Source: Akkermansia muciniphila
GTDB taxonomy: Bacteria > Verrucomicrobiota > Verrucomicrobiia > Limisphaerales > UBA9464
NCBI GenBank assembly: GCA_945860685.1
Contig: CAMASJ010000004.1
Span: forward strand, 1 to 41,961
Direction: 5' to 3'
Length of the DNA stretch: 41,961 nucleotides
Below the pieces are notes generated by a model, which worked only from the letters and a program-made list of their open reading frames with translations, made no database searches and had not been told where the DNA came from. Below are positions 27,750-38,359 of this stretch, in pieces (the stretch's first letter is position 1; each line of letters begins with the position of its first letter). A program made the position numbers and the translations under genes.

Positions 27750-29207
27750 ATGAAGGCTTCCCCCGTTTCCCGTTTCAACCGCGCCGACCGCACTTGGGCG
27801 GCCTCGATGGTCGTCCTCGCCTTGGGCTCCGCCGGCTGTGACCGCTTCAAGAAGGAGGCGCCACCCGAGTTCAAGACCGAGGTCGCGGTGCTGACCAACA
27901 TCGTCCAGAGCGTCAGCGCCAACGGAGGCATCGCCCCCACCCGGCAGGTCCAGGTCGGATCCCAGATCTCGGGTACGATCACTGAGCTCAAGGTGGACTT
28001 CAATTCACGGGTCCAGGAGGGGGATGTGCTCGCGAAGATCGATCCCGCCATCTACGAACGGGCCTCGGCCCGGGCGGATGCCGACCTCTCGAATGCCAAG
28101 GCGGGCCTTGCGTTGGCCGAGTTCAACTTCAAGCGTTCGAAGGAGCTGTACGCGTCCAAGCTGATCTCGGAGACGGAGTATCAGCAGGCGGACGTGTCCC
28201 TCCTTCAGGCTGCCGCGGTGGTCAAGACCCGTGAGGCGGCATTGGAGAGCGCCAAGGTGGACCTCGATCGTACGACGATCTATGCGCCGATCAGCGGCGT
28301 TGTGGTCACCCGCAGCGTGGATGCCGGTCAGACGGTCGCCGCGAGCTTCAGTACGCCGACCCTTTTCCTCATCGCGCAGGACCTCACGCGGATGCAGATC
28401 GAACTGGCTGTTTCCGAGGCCGACATCGGCAACGTGGCCGAGAAGCAGCGGGTCGAGTTCAACGTCGATGCCTTCGCCAACCGCAAGTTCGACGGGACGG
28501 TCCGACAGGTTCGGTTTGCGCCGACGACCAACCAGAACGTGGTGACCTACACTACCGTGGTCGACGTCGACAACCGCTCGATGCGGCTGCGTCCGGGCAT
28601 GACCGCAACCGCAACCATCATCACTTCCGAGAAGACGAACATCGTCCGAATCCCGGCTTCGGCCACGCGCTTTGCGCCGCCGTCCGCGGTCACGGTCCTG
28701 CCGGCGACCAATCAGGTTTCCACCAACGACATCGTCCGTCCTTCGATGCCCGGGATGGAGGGCATGCCGACTCCGCCTTGGGTGGCAGAGGGGCGCCGCC
28801 CGACCGAAGAGGAGCGGAAGAAGTTCGACGAAAGCCTCACTCCTGAGCAGCGGCAGCAATTCCAGGCGATGCGCGAACGGATGCGGTCGATGATGGCTGC
28901 CGGCGGAGGTGGCGGCGGCGGGGGCATGGGCGGTCTCGGCGGCGGGGGTTCGCCTCGTCCGCGTCAGGCCGAGGGGCCGACCCTCAAGACCATCTACACG
29001 CTGCTTCCCGGTGCCGAGGGTGCCGCGCCGCAATTGCAGGCGGTGAACGTGAAGATCGGTCTCACCGACGGAAGTTCCGCCGAGGTGATCGAGGGGCTGC
29101 AGCCGGGTGCCGTTGTCGTGACCGGCCTACGGACGACCGCTGCGGCCGCGGCCGCACCTGCTGCCAATCCTTTCGGCGGACCGTTCGGCGGGGGCCCGCG
29201 CCGTTGA
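27750..29207 (+). CDS. MacA/HlyD-type periplasmic adaptor subunit
   Basis: RQVQVGSQISGTITELKVDFNSRVQEGDVLAKIDPAIYE, RTTIYAPISGVVVTRSVDAGQTVAASFSTPTLFLIAQDLTRMQIELAVSEADIGNV. Confidence 0.93.
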   Translation: MKASPVSRFNRADRTWAASMVVLALGSAGCDRFKKEAPPEFKTEVAVLTNIVQSVSANGGIAPTRQVQVGSQISGTITELKVDFNSRVQEGDVLAKIDPAIYERASARADADLSNAKAGLALAEFNFKRSKELYASKLISETEYQQADVSLLQAAAVVKTREAALESAKVDLDRTTIYAPISGVVVTRSVDAGQTVAASFSTPTLFLIAQDLTRMQIELAVSEADIGNVAEKQRVEFNVDAFANRKFDGTVRQVRFAPTTNQNVVTYTTVVDVDNRSMRLRPGMTATATIITSEKTNIVRIPASATRFAPPSAVTVLPATNQVSTNDIVRPSMPGMEGMPTPPWVAEGRRPTEEERKKFDESLTPEQRQQFQAMRERMRSMMAAGGGGGGGGMGGLGGGGSPRPRQAEGPTLKTIYTLLPGAEGAAPQLQAVNVKIGLTDGSSAEVIEGLQPGAVVVTGLRTTAAAAAAPAANPFGGPFGGGPRR

Positions 29208-29986
29208 TTTCAACCAACATCCCGATGCCCGCCGTCGTCCAGTTGATCGATTTCCGCAAGACCTACCGCACCGGTGAGATCGAGGTGCAGGCCGTCCGCG
29301 GAGTGAACCTCACCATCGAGAAGGGCGAGTTCGTCGCCATCATGGGTTCCTCGGGCTCCGGCAAGAGCACCATGATGAACACCATCGGTTGCCTCGATCG
29401 GCCGACCGAGGGCAAGTGCCTGATCGACGGTGTGGAGACGGGTTCTCTCGGCCGCAACGAGTTGGCCGAACTGCGCAACCGCAAGCTCGGGTTCGTATTC
29501 CAGGGGTTCAACCTCCTCTCGAGGACGACGGCCCTGGAAAACGTGGAGCTGCCGATGATGTACGCCCGTCCGCGCCCCACGGCATCGGAGCAAAGCAAGA
29601 GGGCCACCGAGGCATTGACGCTCGTGGGCTTGGGAAAGCGCCTCGACCACACACCCAGCCGGCTCTCCGGCGGTCAACAGCAACGGGTGGCCATCGCCAG
29701 AGCCTTGGTGAATCGGCCGACCCTACTCCTCGCCGACGAGCCGACTGGCAACCTCGATTCCCGGACCAGCATCGAGATCATGGGCATCTTCCAGAAGCTG
29801 AACGACGAGGGCATGACCGTGGTGATGGTCACCCACGAGCTCGACATCGCGAACTACTGCAAACGGGTCGTGGTGATGCGGGACGGCCTCATCCGCAGCG
29901 ACACCGCGGTCACCTCCCGGTTCATCGCCGTGGAGGAACTCCAGAAACTCGAGGCCGAACAGAAGGCCGTCCAACTCACCGCCTGA
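29204..29986 (+). CDS. MacB-type ABC transporter ATP-binding protein
   Basis: GSSGSGKSTMMNTIGCLDRPT (Walker A), SRLSGGQQQRVAIARALVNRPTLLLADEPTGNLD. TTG start overlapping macA stop; alternative ATG 29225. Confidence 0.93.
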   Translation: MISTNIPMPAVVQLIDFRKTYRTGEIEVQAVRGVNLTIEKGEFVAIMGSSGSGKSTMMNTIGCLDRPTEGKCLIDGVETGSLGRNELAELRNRKLGFVFQGFNLLSRTTALENVELPMMYARPRPTASEQSKRATEALTLVGLGKRLDHTPSRLSGGQQQRVAIARALVNRPTLLLADEPTGNLDSRTSIEIMGIFQKLNDEGMTVVMVTHELDIANYCKRVVVMRDGLIRSDTAVTSRFIAVEELQKLEAEQKAVQLTA

Positions 29987-29988
29987 CC

Positions 29989-31203
<1,215 letters not shown>

Positions 31204-31207
31204 GTCC

Positions 31208-31801
31208 ATGGAAGGCGATGCCGATCGGGTGGCCCAATCCAAGGCGCAGCTGCGTCAGGAGCTGAAATCGCGTTGGGCATCCTTGGATTCCGTCGAAAGG
31301 GCTCGGCAATCCGCTTTGGTCTGTGCCCGGGTCTTGGATCTGGCCGAGTGGCGGGAAGCCCGTTCGGTGGCGCTTTTCGATCCTCGGGGCGACGAGCCCG
31401 ATGTCCGCCCCCTTTTTGTCGAGGCCTTGAGGACCGGACGGAGGGTGGCCTTTCCCGGATGGGATCCAGACAGTGAAACCTACTGCTTCCGAGAGGTTTG
31501 TGGGCAAGGGGATTTCGTGTTGGGTCGCTTCGGGCTTCGGGAGCCGTCCCAAGACTGCCCCCGGTTCGGGCCGGAGTCGCTGGACTTGGCGTTGGTCCCG
31601 GGCGTAGCGTTCACCCTTGATGGAGCGCGCTTGGGTCGTGGTCGTGGTTTCTACGACCGGCTCTTGGCCTCCTTCCGTGGAACGGCCTGCGGGGTCTGCT
31701 TCGACTTCCAATTGCTGGAGAAGATCCCGGTGGCCGCCCACGACGTGAAAATGCAACGGGTCCTGTCGCCTACCTCCGCAACGAGGGACGGCGCGGGTTG
31801 A
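31208..31801 (+). CDS. 5-formyltetrahydrofolate cyclo-ligase
   Basis: SKAQLRQELKSRWASL, DLALVPGVAFTLDGARLGRGRGFYDRLL, GVCFDFQLLEKIPVAAHDVKM. Confidence 0.92.
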   Translation: MEGDADRVAQSKAQLRQELKSRWASLDSVERARQSALVCARVLDLAEWREARSVALFDPRGDEPDVRPLFVEALRTGRRVAFPGWDPDSETYCFREVCGQGDFVLGRFGLREPSQDCPRFGPESLDLALVPGVAFTLDGARLGRGRGFYDRLLASFRGTACGVCFDFQLLEKIPVAAHDVKMQRVLSPTSATRDGAG

Positions 31802-31805
31802 ATGA

Positions 31806-33365
31806 ATGCCATCTGAAGCTTGGTTGCTGTCGGCCGCCTTTGCAGCGGTCGGGGCCGGGGTCGCCTACGCCTTTTTCCGGGTGAAGGAGCAGGCCCTCCG
31901 TGCGGAGCTGTCCGTACGCGAACGCGAATTGACCGAGCAGGTCCGTCGCGAGGCCGAATCCGCCCGGGTGCAGGCCCGGTTGACCGCGCAGGAGGAGTCG
32001 TCCCGCTGGCGCGCCGATCAGGACCGGGACCTCGAGTCCTCCCGTCAACGCCTCTTGGCGTCGGAAGGTCGTGTCGCGGAACGGGAGGCCACGGTGGGAC
32101 GGCAAATGGACCGTCTGGCCACCTTGGAAGGCGAGCTCAAGGTTCGTCAGGAGTCCGTCGACGCCGCCCGGACCACGCTGGATCGCGAGCGGGAAGAGGT
32201 GCGACGGTTGTCCGAGGAACGCCGTTCCCAGTTGGAGCGGATCTCCCACCTGAATGCGGTCGAGGCGCGGACGCTCCTCTTGAAGGAGGTTGAACAGGAG
32301 GCGGCCACCGACGCCGTCAACCTGACCCGCCACATCCTCGAAAAGGCCCGCACCGGCGCCGAGGACCAATCCCGACGGATCATCGCCACGGCGATCCAGC
32401 GCTATGCCGGGAAGCACACCTTCGAGACCAGCACGGCGACCGTGGCCCTGACCGGCGACGAGATGAAGGGCCGCATCATCGGCCGGGACGGTCGGAACAT
32501 CCGGGCCTTCGAGAATGCGACCGGCATCACGGTGCTCGTCGACGACACGCCCAATGCCGTCGTTCTTTCCGGATTCGATCCGGTGCGTCGGGAGATCGCC
32601 CGTCAATCCATGGAACGCCTCATCCTCGACGGCCGGATCCACCCGACCCGGATCGAGGAGGTGGTCGCGGCGGTGAGCCAGGAGATGGAGGGATTCATCC
32701 TCCGCAAGGGCGAGGAGGCCATCTACAAGGCGGGGCAGCCTCCCATGAATCCCGAGGTGGCTCGGATGCTGGGACGTCTCCACTTCCGCCACAGCTATTC
32801 CCAGAACGTGCTCGACCACTCCATCGAGGTCGCGCACCTGGCCGGGTTGATGGCCGCTGAACTCGGCGAAGACACCGCCTTGGCCCGTCGGTCAGGGCTC
32901 TTGCACGACATCGGCAAGGCCATGTCCCACGAGATCGAAGGCCCGCACGCGATCGTGGGCGCCGACTTCCTGAAGCGACTCGGGGAATCGCCGGTCATCG
33001 TCAACGCCGTGGCTTCACACCACGATGAGGTCCCGCACGAGACCATCTTCGGCATCCTTGTCGCGGCCGCCGATGCCATCAGCGCCTCCCGTCCGGGATC
33101 CCGTAGCGAGGGGATGACCACCTATCTCCAACGCCTTGAGAACCTGGAGCGCATCGCCTTGGACTTCGACGGCGTGGAACGTGCGTTCGCCATCCAAGCC
33201 GGCCGGGAACTCCGCGTCGTGGTGAAGCCCGAAGTGGTCGACGACCGCGAATCGGTCCGCCTCGCCCGGGACATCGCCCGGAAGATCGAGGATCAGCTTC
33301 TCTATCCGGGTCAGATCCGGATCACCGTGATCCGTGAGACCCGCTGCGTGGAGTACGCGAAATAG
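31806..33365 (+). CDS. rny: Ribonuclease Y
   Basis: N-terminal TM, coiled coil, KH (EMKGRIIGRDGRNIRAFENATGITVLVDDTP), HD (HSIEVAHLAGLMAAELGEDTALARRSGLLHDIGKA), C-term VIRETRCVEYAK. Confidence 0.97.
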   Translation: MPSEAWLLSAAFAAVGAGVAYAFFRVKEQALRAELSVRERELTEQVRREAESARVQARLTAQEESSRWRADQDRDLESSRQRLLASEGRVAEREATVGRQMDRLATLEGELKVRQESVDAARTTLDREREEVRRLSEERRSQLERISHLNAVEARTLLLKEVEQEAATDAVNLTRHILEKARTGAEDQSRRIIATAIQRYAGKHTFETSTATVALTGDEMKGRIIGRDGRNIRAFENATGITVLVDDTPNAVVLSGFDPVRREIARQSMERLILDGRIHPTRIEEVVAAVSQEMEGFILRKGEEAIYKAGQPPMNPEVARMLGRLHFRHSYSQNVLDHSIEVAHLAGLMAAELGEDTALARRSGLLHDIGKAMSHEIEGPHAIVGADFLKRLGESPVIVNAVASHHDEVPHETIFGILVAAADAISASRPGSRSEGMTTYLQRLENLERIALDFDGVERAFAIQAGRELRVVVKPEVVDDRESVRLARDIARKIEDQLLYPGQIRITVIRETRCVEYAK

Positions 33366-33531
33366 GATCCGTCAGGGGTGCAAAATGCCGGCTTCCCGTG
33401 CACCCGCGGGACCTGATCGGCGTCACCGACATCGGTCGACTTCTGTTTCGGACGTAGGCTGCAAGTCGTCTCGACCATCCGATTCAGGGATTCCATGTCC
33501 AGACGCTGCGCCTTCTTCCCGGCTTTAGCGT

Positions 33532-33561
33532 TTGACCGTGCTTGACCCCCCCGCTTACGGT
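33532..33561 (+). promoter_or_regulatory. Candidate sigma70-like promoter upstream of the PpiD-like gene
   Basis: TTGACC-N18-TACGGT, 31 nt upstream of ATG 33592; by eye only. Confidence 0.3.
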
Positions 33562-33591
33562 CCCGCGCTCCGCAGGAATCGGCAAATCGTT

Positions 33592-35241
33592 ATGATCGGT
33601 ACCATCCGTAAACATTCGAAATGGCTTTGGGGCGTCATCGTGGTCGCGGTGATCCTCAGCTTCGTCATCTGGTCCGATGCCACTCCAGGCCGGTCCGTCT
33701 TCAGTTCCACTGGGAGCGATTTCGGGCGCCTCTACGGTCGTCCCGTCACGCGGGACCAGTACCTCAAGGCGTTGAATGCCGTCGAGGTGGACGATCGCAT
33801 GCGCGGCAACCAAGGCCGGACGGGTGTGGATCGCGAGCGGCAGGTCCAGGAGTACCTGCTCCTGCAGTCCAAGACCCGTGAGATGGGAATCCAGGTGAGC
33901 GATGAAGCCGTCGGTGCGTACATCCGCGAGACCTTCAAGGATCCTTCGACCGGCGCCTTCAACTACGACGCCCTGATCCAGAACCTCCAGCAGCGCACCC
34001 GTGTTCCTGAGGCGGCGTTCATCGAGTACGTCCGCCAGCAGGTGGCCATCCAACACCTCGTCGAGGTGGTCGGGGCGTCTTCCCGTCTGGTAACACCTCG
34101 GGAGGCCGAGGCGGAGTTCACCCGCGAGAACGAGCAGTACGTCGCCTCCGTCGCGCTCTTCAGTGTCTCCAACATCCTTTCTTCGATCACCGCCAAGCCC
34201 GAGGAGTTGACCCAGTTCTACAGCAACCGGATCGCTTCCTACCGCATCCCCGAGCGCTCGGTGCTGATGTATGTCCGCTTCGACGCGACGAACTACCTCG
34301 CCGAGGCCAAGTCGGAAATCACGAAGGACGTCACCTTCACCAACCGTTTCGAGCAGTACTACACCCAGCGCGGCGCGGATGCGTTCCGCGACGAGCAGGA
34401 CAAGGTGATGTCGAAGGAAGCCGCCTTTGTGAAGCTCCAGGAGGAGACCGCCGAGCAGGGGGCTCTGGTTCTCGCACGCCGGGCCGCTTCCGTCTTCAAC
34501 GACGAACTCGGCAAGCTGACCAACGTGAATCCCGCGGCCTTCGCGACCACGGCCCAGAAGCTTGGCGTGCCCGTGCGGAGCACGCCTCCCTTCCGTGCCG
34601 GCGAGCGGATCGTCGGGCTGGAGGAGTTGACCCAGCTCCCGCAGCGCGTGGCCGCCCTGGACGCGGAGACCCCGTACACGGAACCGCTCGACGGCACCTC
34701 CTACGTGGCCATTCCCCTGTTGCAGGCGAAATTGCCTCCGGAGATTCCCTCCTTCGAATCCGTCCGCGAACGTGTCGGCCGGGACTTCAAGCAGGACCGC
34801 GCCCGGACTTCCGCCCGTGAGGCCGGTGAGAAGTTCCAATCCGCGGCCGCGGCCGGGGTTGGTGCCGGAAAGACCTTCTCCGAGGTCGCCGCCGCCCAGA
34901 GGGTGACCCATGCGGAGTTGCCTGCGTTTTCGATCGCATCGCAGTCTGTTCCCGGCCTCGATGCCCGCCTGAACCTCTACTCGCTCAAGAACGCCGCGTT
35001 TGTCCTGAAGACCAACGAGGTGGGGCGCTATACCGAAACCGCCGACGGTGGCTTCGTCCTGTATCTGAAAGAGAAACGGGCGGTGTCCGAAGCCGCGATC
35101 AAGGCCGGTCTGCCGGCGGCTCTGGCGGAATCGCGTCAGCAGCGCCGGATGGCGGCGTTTCAGAACTGGTTTGGCATGGAGTTCCAGAAGGCCGGGCTCG
35201 CCGCCGCCGCCAAGGCGGCCGCCGGAAGCCCGGTTCCATGA
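33592..35241 (+). CDS. SurA_N/PpiD-like membrane-anchored periplasmic foldase
   Basis: MIGTIRKHSKWLWGVIVVAVILSFVIW TM anchor, SurA_N-like region (YGRPVTRDQYLKALN...YLLLQSKTREMGIQVSDEAVGAYIRETF). Confidence 0.8.
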   Translation: MIGTIRKHSKWLWGVIVVAVILSFVIWSDATPGRSVFSSTGSDFGRLYGRPVTRDQYLKALNAVEVDDRMRGNQGRTGVDRERQVQEYLLLQSKTREMGIQVSDEAVGAYIRETFKDPSTGAFNYDALIQNLQQRTRVPEAAFIEYVRQQVAIQHLVEVVGASSRLVTPREAEAEFTRENEQYVASVALFSVSNILSSITAKPEELTQFYSNRIASYRIPERSVLMYVRFDATNYLAEAKSEITKDVTFTNRFEQYYTQRGADAFRDEQDKVMSKEAAFVKLQEETAEQGALVLARRAASVFNDELGKLTNVNPAAFATTAQKLGVPVRSTPPFRAGERIVGLEELTQLPQRVAALDAETPYTEPLDGTSYVAIPLLQAKLPPEIPSFESVRERVGRDFKQDRARTSAREAGEKFQSAAAAGVGAGKTFSEVAAAQRVTHAELPAFSIASQSVPGLDARLNLYSLKNAAFVLKTNEVGRYTETADGGFVLYLKEKRAVSEAAIKAGLPAALAESRQQRRMAAFQNWFGMEFQKAGLAAAAKAAAGSPVP

Positions 35242-36044
35242 AGTCCTCGGGACCGGTCGTCAAACTGTCCTCCCCGGCCACCGGGGAGTTCTGGCCGGTC
35301 CCGGTCGTTTTCGAAGACGCCAACCTGCTGGCGCTGAACAAGCCGGCAGGCCTCCTCACCTCTCCGGACCGCTACGACCGTGAGCGGCCGAACCTGATGA
35401 AGCTGCTTCATCGGGACGTGGAGCGGAAGGCTCCCTGGGCGGAGGCGCGGGGCTTGGACTACCTCGCCAACGCCCACCGTTTGGATTTCGAGACCAGCGG
35501 TGTGATCCTTCTGGCGAAGGACAAGCCGACCTTGGTCGCCCTCGCCAACCAGTTCGGGACCACCCATCCGGAGAAAGTCTACGTCGCCTTGGTCCAGGGG
35601 GTTCCGGAGACGGAGTCCTTCGAGGTCGACCTCAAGCTGAAGCCTGACGAACGGGTTCCGGGTCTGATGCGTTGGTCCAAGGAGGGCAAGCAGAGCCTCA
35701 CGCGCTTCCACGTCCTGGAACGGTTCCAAGGGGTTTCCCTTTTGGAATGCCGTCCAGTGACGGGTCGGACTCATCAGATCCGGGTCCACCTGAAGGCGGC
35801 GGGTTTCCCCATCTACGCCGATGACGACTACGGCGACGGACAGCAGCTTTTCCTTTCGTCGCTGAAGCGTTCCTACCGTCTCAAGGAAGGGGCCGAGGAA
35901 CGACCTTTGACCCCGTCGTTGGCATTGCACGCCTGGAAGCTCACGGTGACCCATCCCGTGGGTGGGCATCCGGTGGAGATCACGGCTCCGTGGCCAGCGG
36001 ACCTCGAGGTGGCCCTGAAGTACCTGCGCCGCTACGCGGTCTAG
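35238..36044 (+). CDS. RluA-family pseudouridine synthase
   Basis: LLALNKPAGLLTSPD, NAHRLDFETSGVILLAKDKPTL, GRTHQIRVHLKAAGFPIYADDDYGDG. ATGA overlap with upstream stop. Confidence 0.93.
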   Translation: MKSSGPVVKLSSPATGEFWPVPVVFEDANLLALNKPAGLLTSPDRYDRERPNLMKLLHRDVERKAPWAEARGLDYLANAHRLDFETSGVILLAKDKPTLVALANQFGTTHPEKVYVALVQGVPETESFEVDLKLKPDERVPGLMRWSKEGKQSLTRFHVLERFQGVSLLECRPVTGRTHQIRVHLKAAGFPIYADDDYGDGQQLFLSSLKRSYRLKEGAEERPLTPSLALHAWKLTVTHPVGGHPVEITAPWPADLEVALKYLRRYAV

Positions 36045-36111
36045 GACCGACGTCTTTCGGGTTCTGTTTGCTGTTCACGCCGTCCGAATTGGAGTCCAAT
36101 CGCCGGGTCTC

Positions 36112-37950
36112 GTGAGCTATCAGGTCATCGCACGCAAATACCGGCCGCAGCGGTTCGAGGACGTGGTCGGGCAGGAGCACGTCACCACGACGCTGGCCAA
36201 CGCCATCCGTGCGGGCCGCATCGCCCACGGCTACCTCTTCTGTGGGCCGCGCGGCACCGGCAAGACGACGCTCGCCCGCATCTTCGCCAAGGCCCTGAAC
36301 TGCACGGGCGGACCGTCTGCCGAGTTCGACGAGTCGGATCCAAGGGTGCGTGAGATCACCGAAGGCCGTTCGCTGGACGTTCTCGAGATCGACGGCGCGT
36401 CCAACAACGGCGTGGACCAGGTCCGGGAGCTCCGGGACACCGCCCGCTTCGCGCCGGCCACGGGGCGATACAAGATCTACATCATCGACGAGGTCCACAT
36501 GCTGTCGACGGCCGCCTTCAACGCCCTGTTGAAGACGCTGGAGGAGCCGCCGGCCCACGTGAAGTTCCTCTTCGCCACGACCGATCCGGAGAAGGTGCTG
36601 CCGACCATCCTGAGCCGTTGCCAACGGTTTGATCTCCGCCGGATTCCATCGGCTTTGATCGTCAAGCATCTCGCTTGGATCGCCGGGGAGGAGAAGGTGG
36701 AGATCGACCAGGCGGCTCTGCATGCGATCGCGCGGGGCTCGGACGGCGGCATGCGCGATGCGGAATCGACGCTCGACCAGCTGATCAGCTTCTGTGGCGG
36801 CAAGGTGGTCGAGGCGGATGTCCTTTCGATGTTCGGACTCGCCGCCCAGGCGCATCTCCTCGAGTTGTCTGCCGCGATCCTCCGTTCCGATGCCGCGGGG
36901 ATCCTCGGTCAACTCGACCGGTTGGCGAAGTCCGGCAAGGACCTCGGCCGCCTTTTGTCCGATCTCCTGCATCACTTCAGGAACCTACTCCTGCTGGTGA
37001 TCGACCGCGGGAACACCGGGTTGGTCGAGGCGAGTGAGACCGAGCTGGCGGCGCTCAAGACGCAGGCGGGGCTCGTAGACGCCGAGGCGTTGACGCGGGT
37101 GATGGAAGTGTTGAGTTCCGCGGAGGGGCGCCTGCGGGACGTGGCTTCCCGGCGCATCTTCCTCGAGGTGACCCTTCTCAAGGCTTCCCAGGCCCGTGAG
37201 GCGATCCCGCTCGATGGCGTGTTGCGTCAGCTCAAGGCCCTCCGCGAGCAGTCGCCCACGCCCCAGCCCACCGTGGTCGCCGCGGTCCAGCCCCGAGTGC
37301 CGTTGGATCCTCACGCGCAGACCGTGGTCGCCACACCGCCCCCCATCGTTGTAACGCAGGCGCCGGCCGAGGTTCCGCAACGAGCCGCATCCGTACCGGC
37401 ACCGTCCGCACCGCCCGTGACTCCGGCGCCAGCGGCATCCCCGACGACTGTGGAGACGCCTCGGGCCGTTCCTGTCCCGGAGGACATCGATTCCGTCTGG
37501 AAGGCCCTGCTCGCCGGAATCCCTGCGAACGAGTCGCTGCTGCGTTCCTCGCTCCAATCCTGTCTCCCGACGCAGCTTTCCCGCGGTGTGTTGACCGTCT
37601 CGCATCCGGCAGACGTCTATGTCGACACCCCGCGCAACCAAGCGACCCTGAAGGCGGTCCTGCGTTCGCTCGGTCCCAACCTGGGCGAGGTGCGTTTCGT
37701 ACAGTCCGAGGCCGCCCCGTCCACCGAGGCGATCACCTTGACGCCGACGGTTCCGCCTCCGCCCCGGGAACCGGTTCGGTCACCGTCTCCGGAATCCAAG
37801 GCCCCGGAGTCGAAGTCGCGTCCGGCGCAACCGGTCCTGTTGAACAAGGAGGAGTTCCTCAACGACCCGCTCGTGCGTCAGGCGCTGGAGGTCTTCAAGG
37901 GACGGATCATCGAGGTGCGTGCGGCATCCGACCCGGTGGCTGGAGAATGA
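36112..37950 (+). CDS. dnaX: DNA polymerase III subunit gamma/tau
   Basis: GTG start; YRPQRFEDVVGQEHVTTTLANAIRAGRIAHGYLFCGPRGTGKTTLARIFAKALNC, DVLEIDGASNNGVDQVRELRD, YIIDEVHMLSTAAFNALLKTLEEPPAHVKFLFATTDPEKVLPTILSRCQRFDLRRI. Confidence 0.96.
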   Translation: MSYQVIARKYRPQRFEDVVGQEHVTTTLANAIRAGRIAHGYLFCGPRGTGKTTLARIFAKALNCTGGPSAEFDESDPRVREITEGRSLDVLEIDGASNNGVDQVRELRDTARFAPATGRYKIYIIDEVHMLSTAAFNALLKTLEEPPAHVKFLFATTDPEKVLPTILSRCQRFDLRRIPSALIVKHLAWIAGEEKVEIDQAALHAIARGSDGGMRDAESTLDQLISFCGGKVVEADVLSMFGLAAQAHLLELSAAILRSDAAGILGQLDRLAKSGKDLGRLLSDLLHHFRNLLLLVIDRGNTGLVEASETELAALKTQAGLVDAEALTRVMEVLSSAEGRLRDVASRRIFLEVTLLKASQAREAIPLDGVLRQLKALREQSPTPQPTVVAAVQPRVPLDPHAQTVVATPPPIVVTQAPAEVPQRAASVPAPSAPPVTPAPAASPTTVETPRAVPVPEDIDSVWKALLAGIPANESLLRSSLQSCLPTQLSRGVLTVSHPADVYVDTPRNQATLKAVLRSLGPNLGEVRFVQSEAAPSTEAITLTPTVPPPPREPVRSPSPESKAPESKSRPAQPVLLNKEEFLNDPLVRQALEVFKGRIIEVRAASDPVAGE

Positions 37951-38029
37951 TCTTCGGCCGCAATTGCCGCCCGGCTTCCGGGCGGTTAATCCTTCCCCCC
38001 GATTCGAAGCGGGAGAAACACCATACGAT

Positions 38030-38341
38030 ATGAGCAGCGTCGGAAAACTCATGAGGCAGGCCCAGCGGATCCAGCAACAGATGGAATCCGTCCAGGCCTC
38101 GCTCGCGCAGAAGTCCATCGAGACCAGCTCCGGCGGCGGAGCGGTCAAGGTGACCGTCAGTGGCGACGGCAACGTGAAGTCCATCCGCATCCTTCCGGAC
38201 GCGGTGAACAAGGACGACGTGGCCTTCCTTGAGGACCTCGTCCTGACCGCGGTCAACAGCGGCATCGCACAGGCTCGGGAACTGTCGAACAAGGAGATGG
38301 GCTCCGTGACCCAGGGCTTCGGCCTTCCCGGGATGTTCTGA
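38030..38341 (+). CDS. YbaB/EbfC family nucleoid-associated protein
   Basis: MSSVGKLMRQAQRIQQQMESVQASLAQKSIETSSGGGAVKVTVSGDGNVKSIRI; located between dnaX and recR. Confidence 0.93.
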   Translation: MSSVGKLMRQAQRIQQQMESVQASLAQKSIETSSGGGAVKVTVSGDGNVKSIRILPDAVNKDDVAFLEDLVLTAVNSGIAQARELSNKEMGSVTQGFGLPGMF

Positions 38342-38359
38342 GGTGGTTGGCGTCGCTCC

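Noticed and set aside
33375-33405. GGGTGCA...TGCACCC inverted repeat after rny as a terminator
   Set aside because: Long ~16-nt loop and no U-tract; not convincing.
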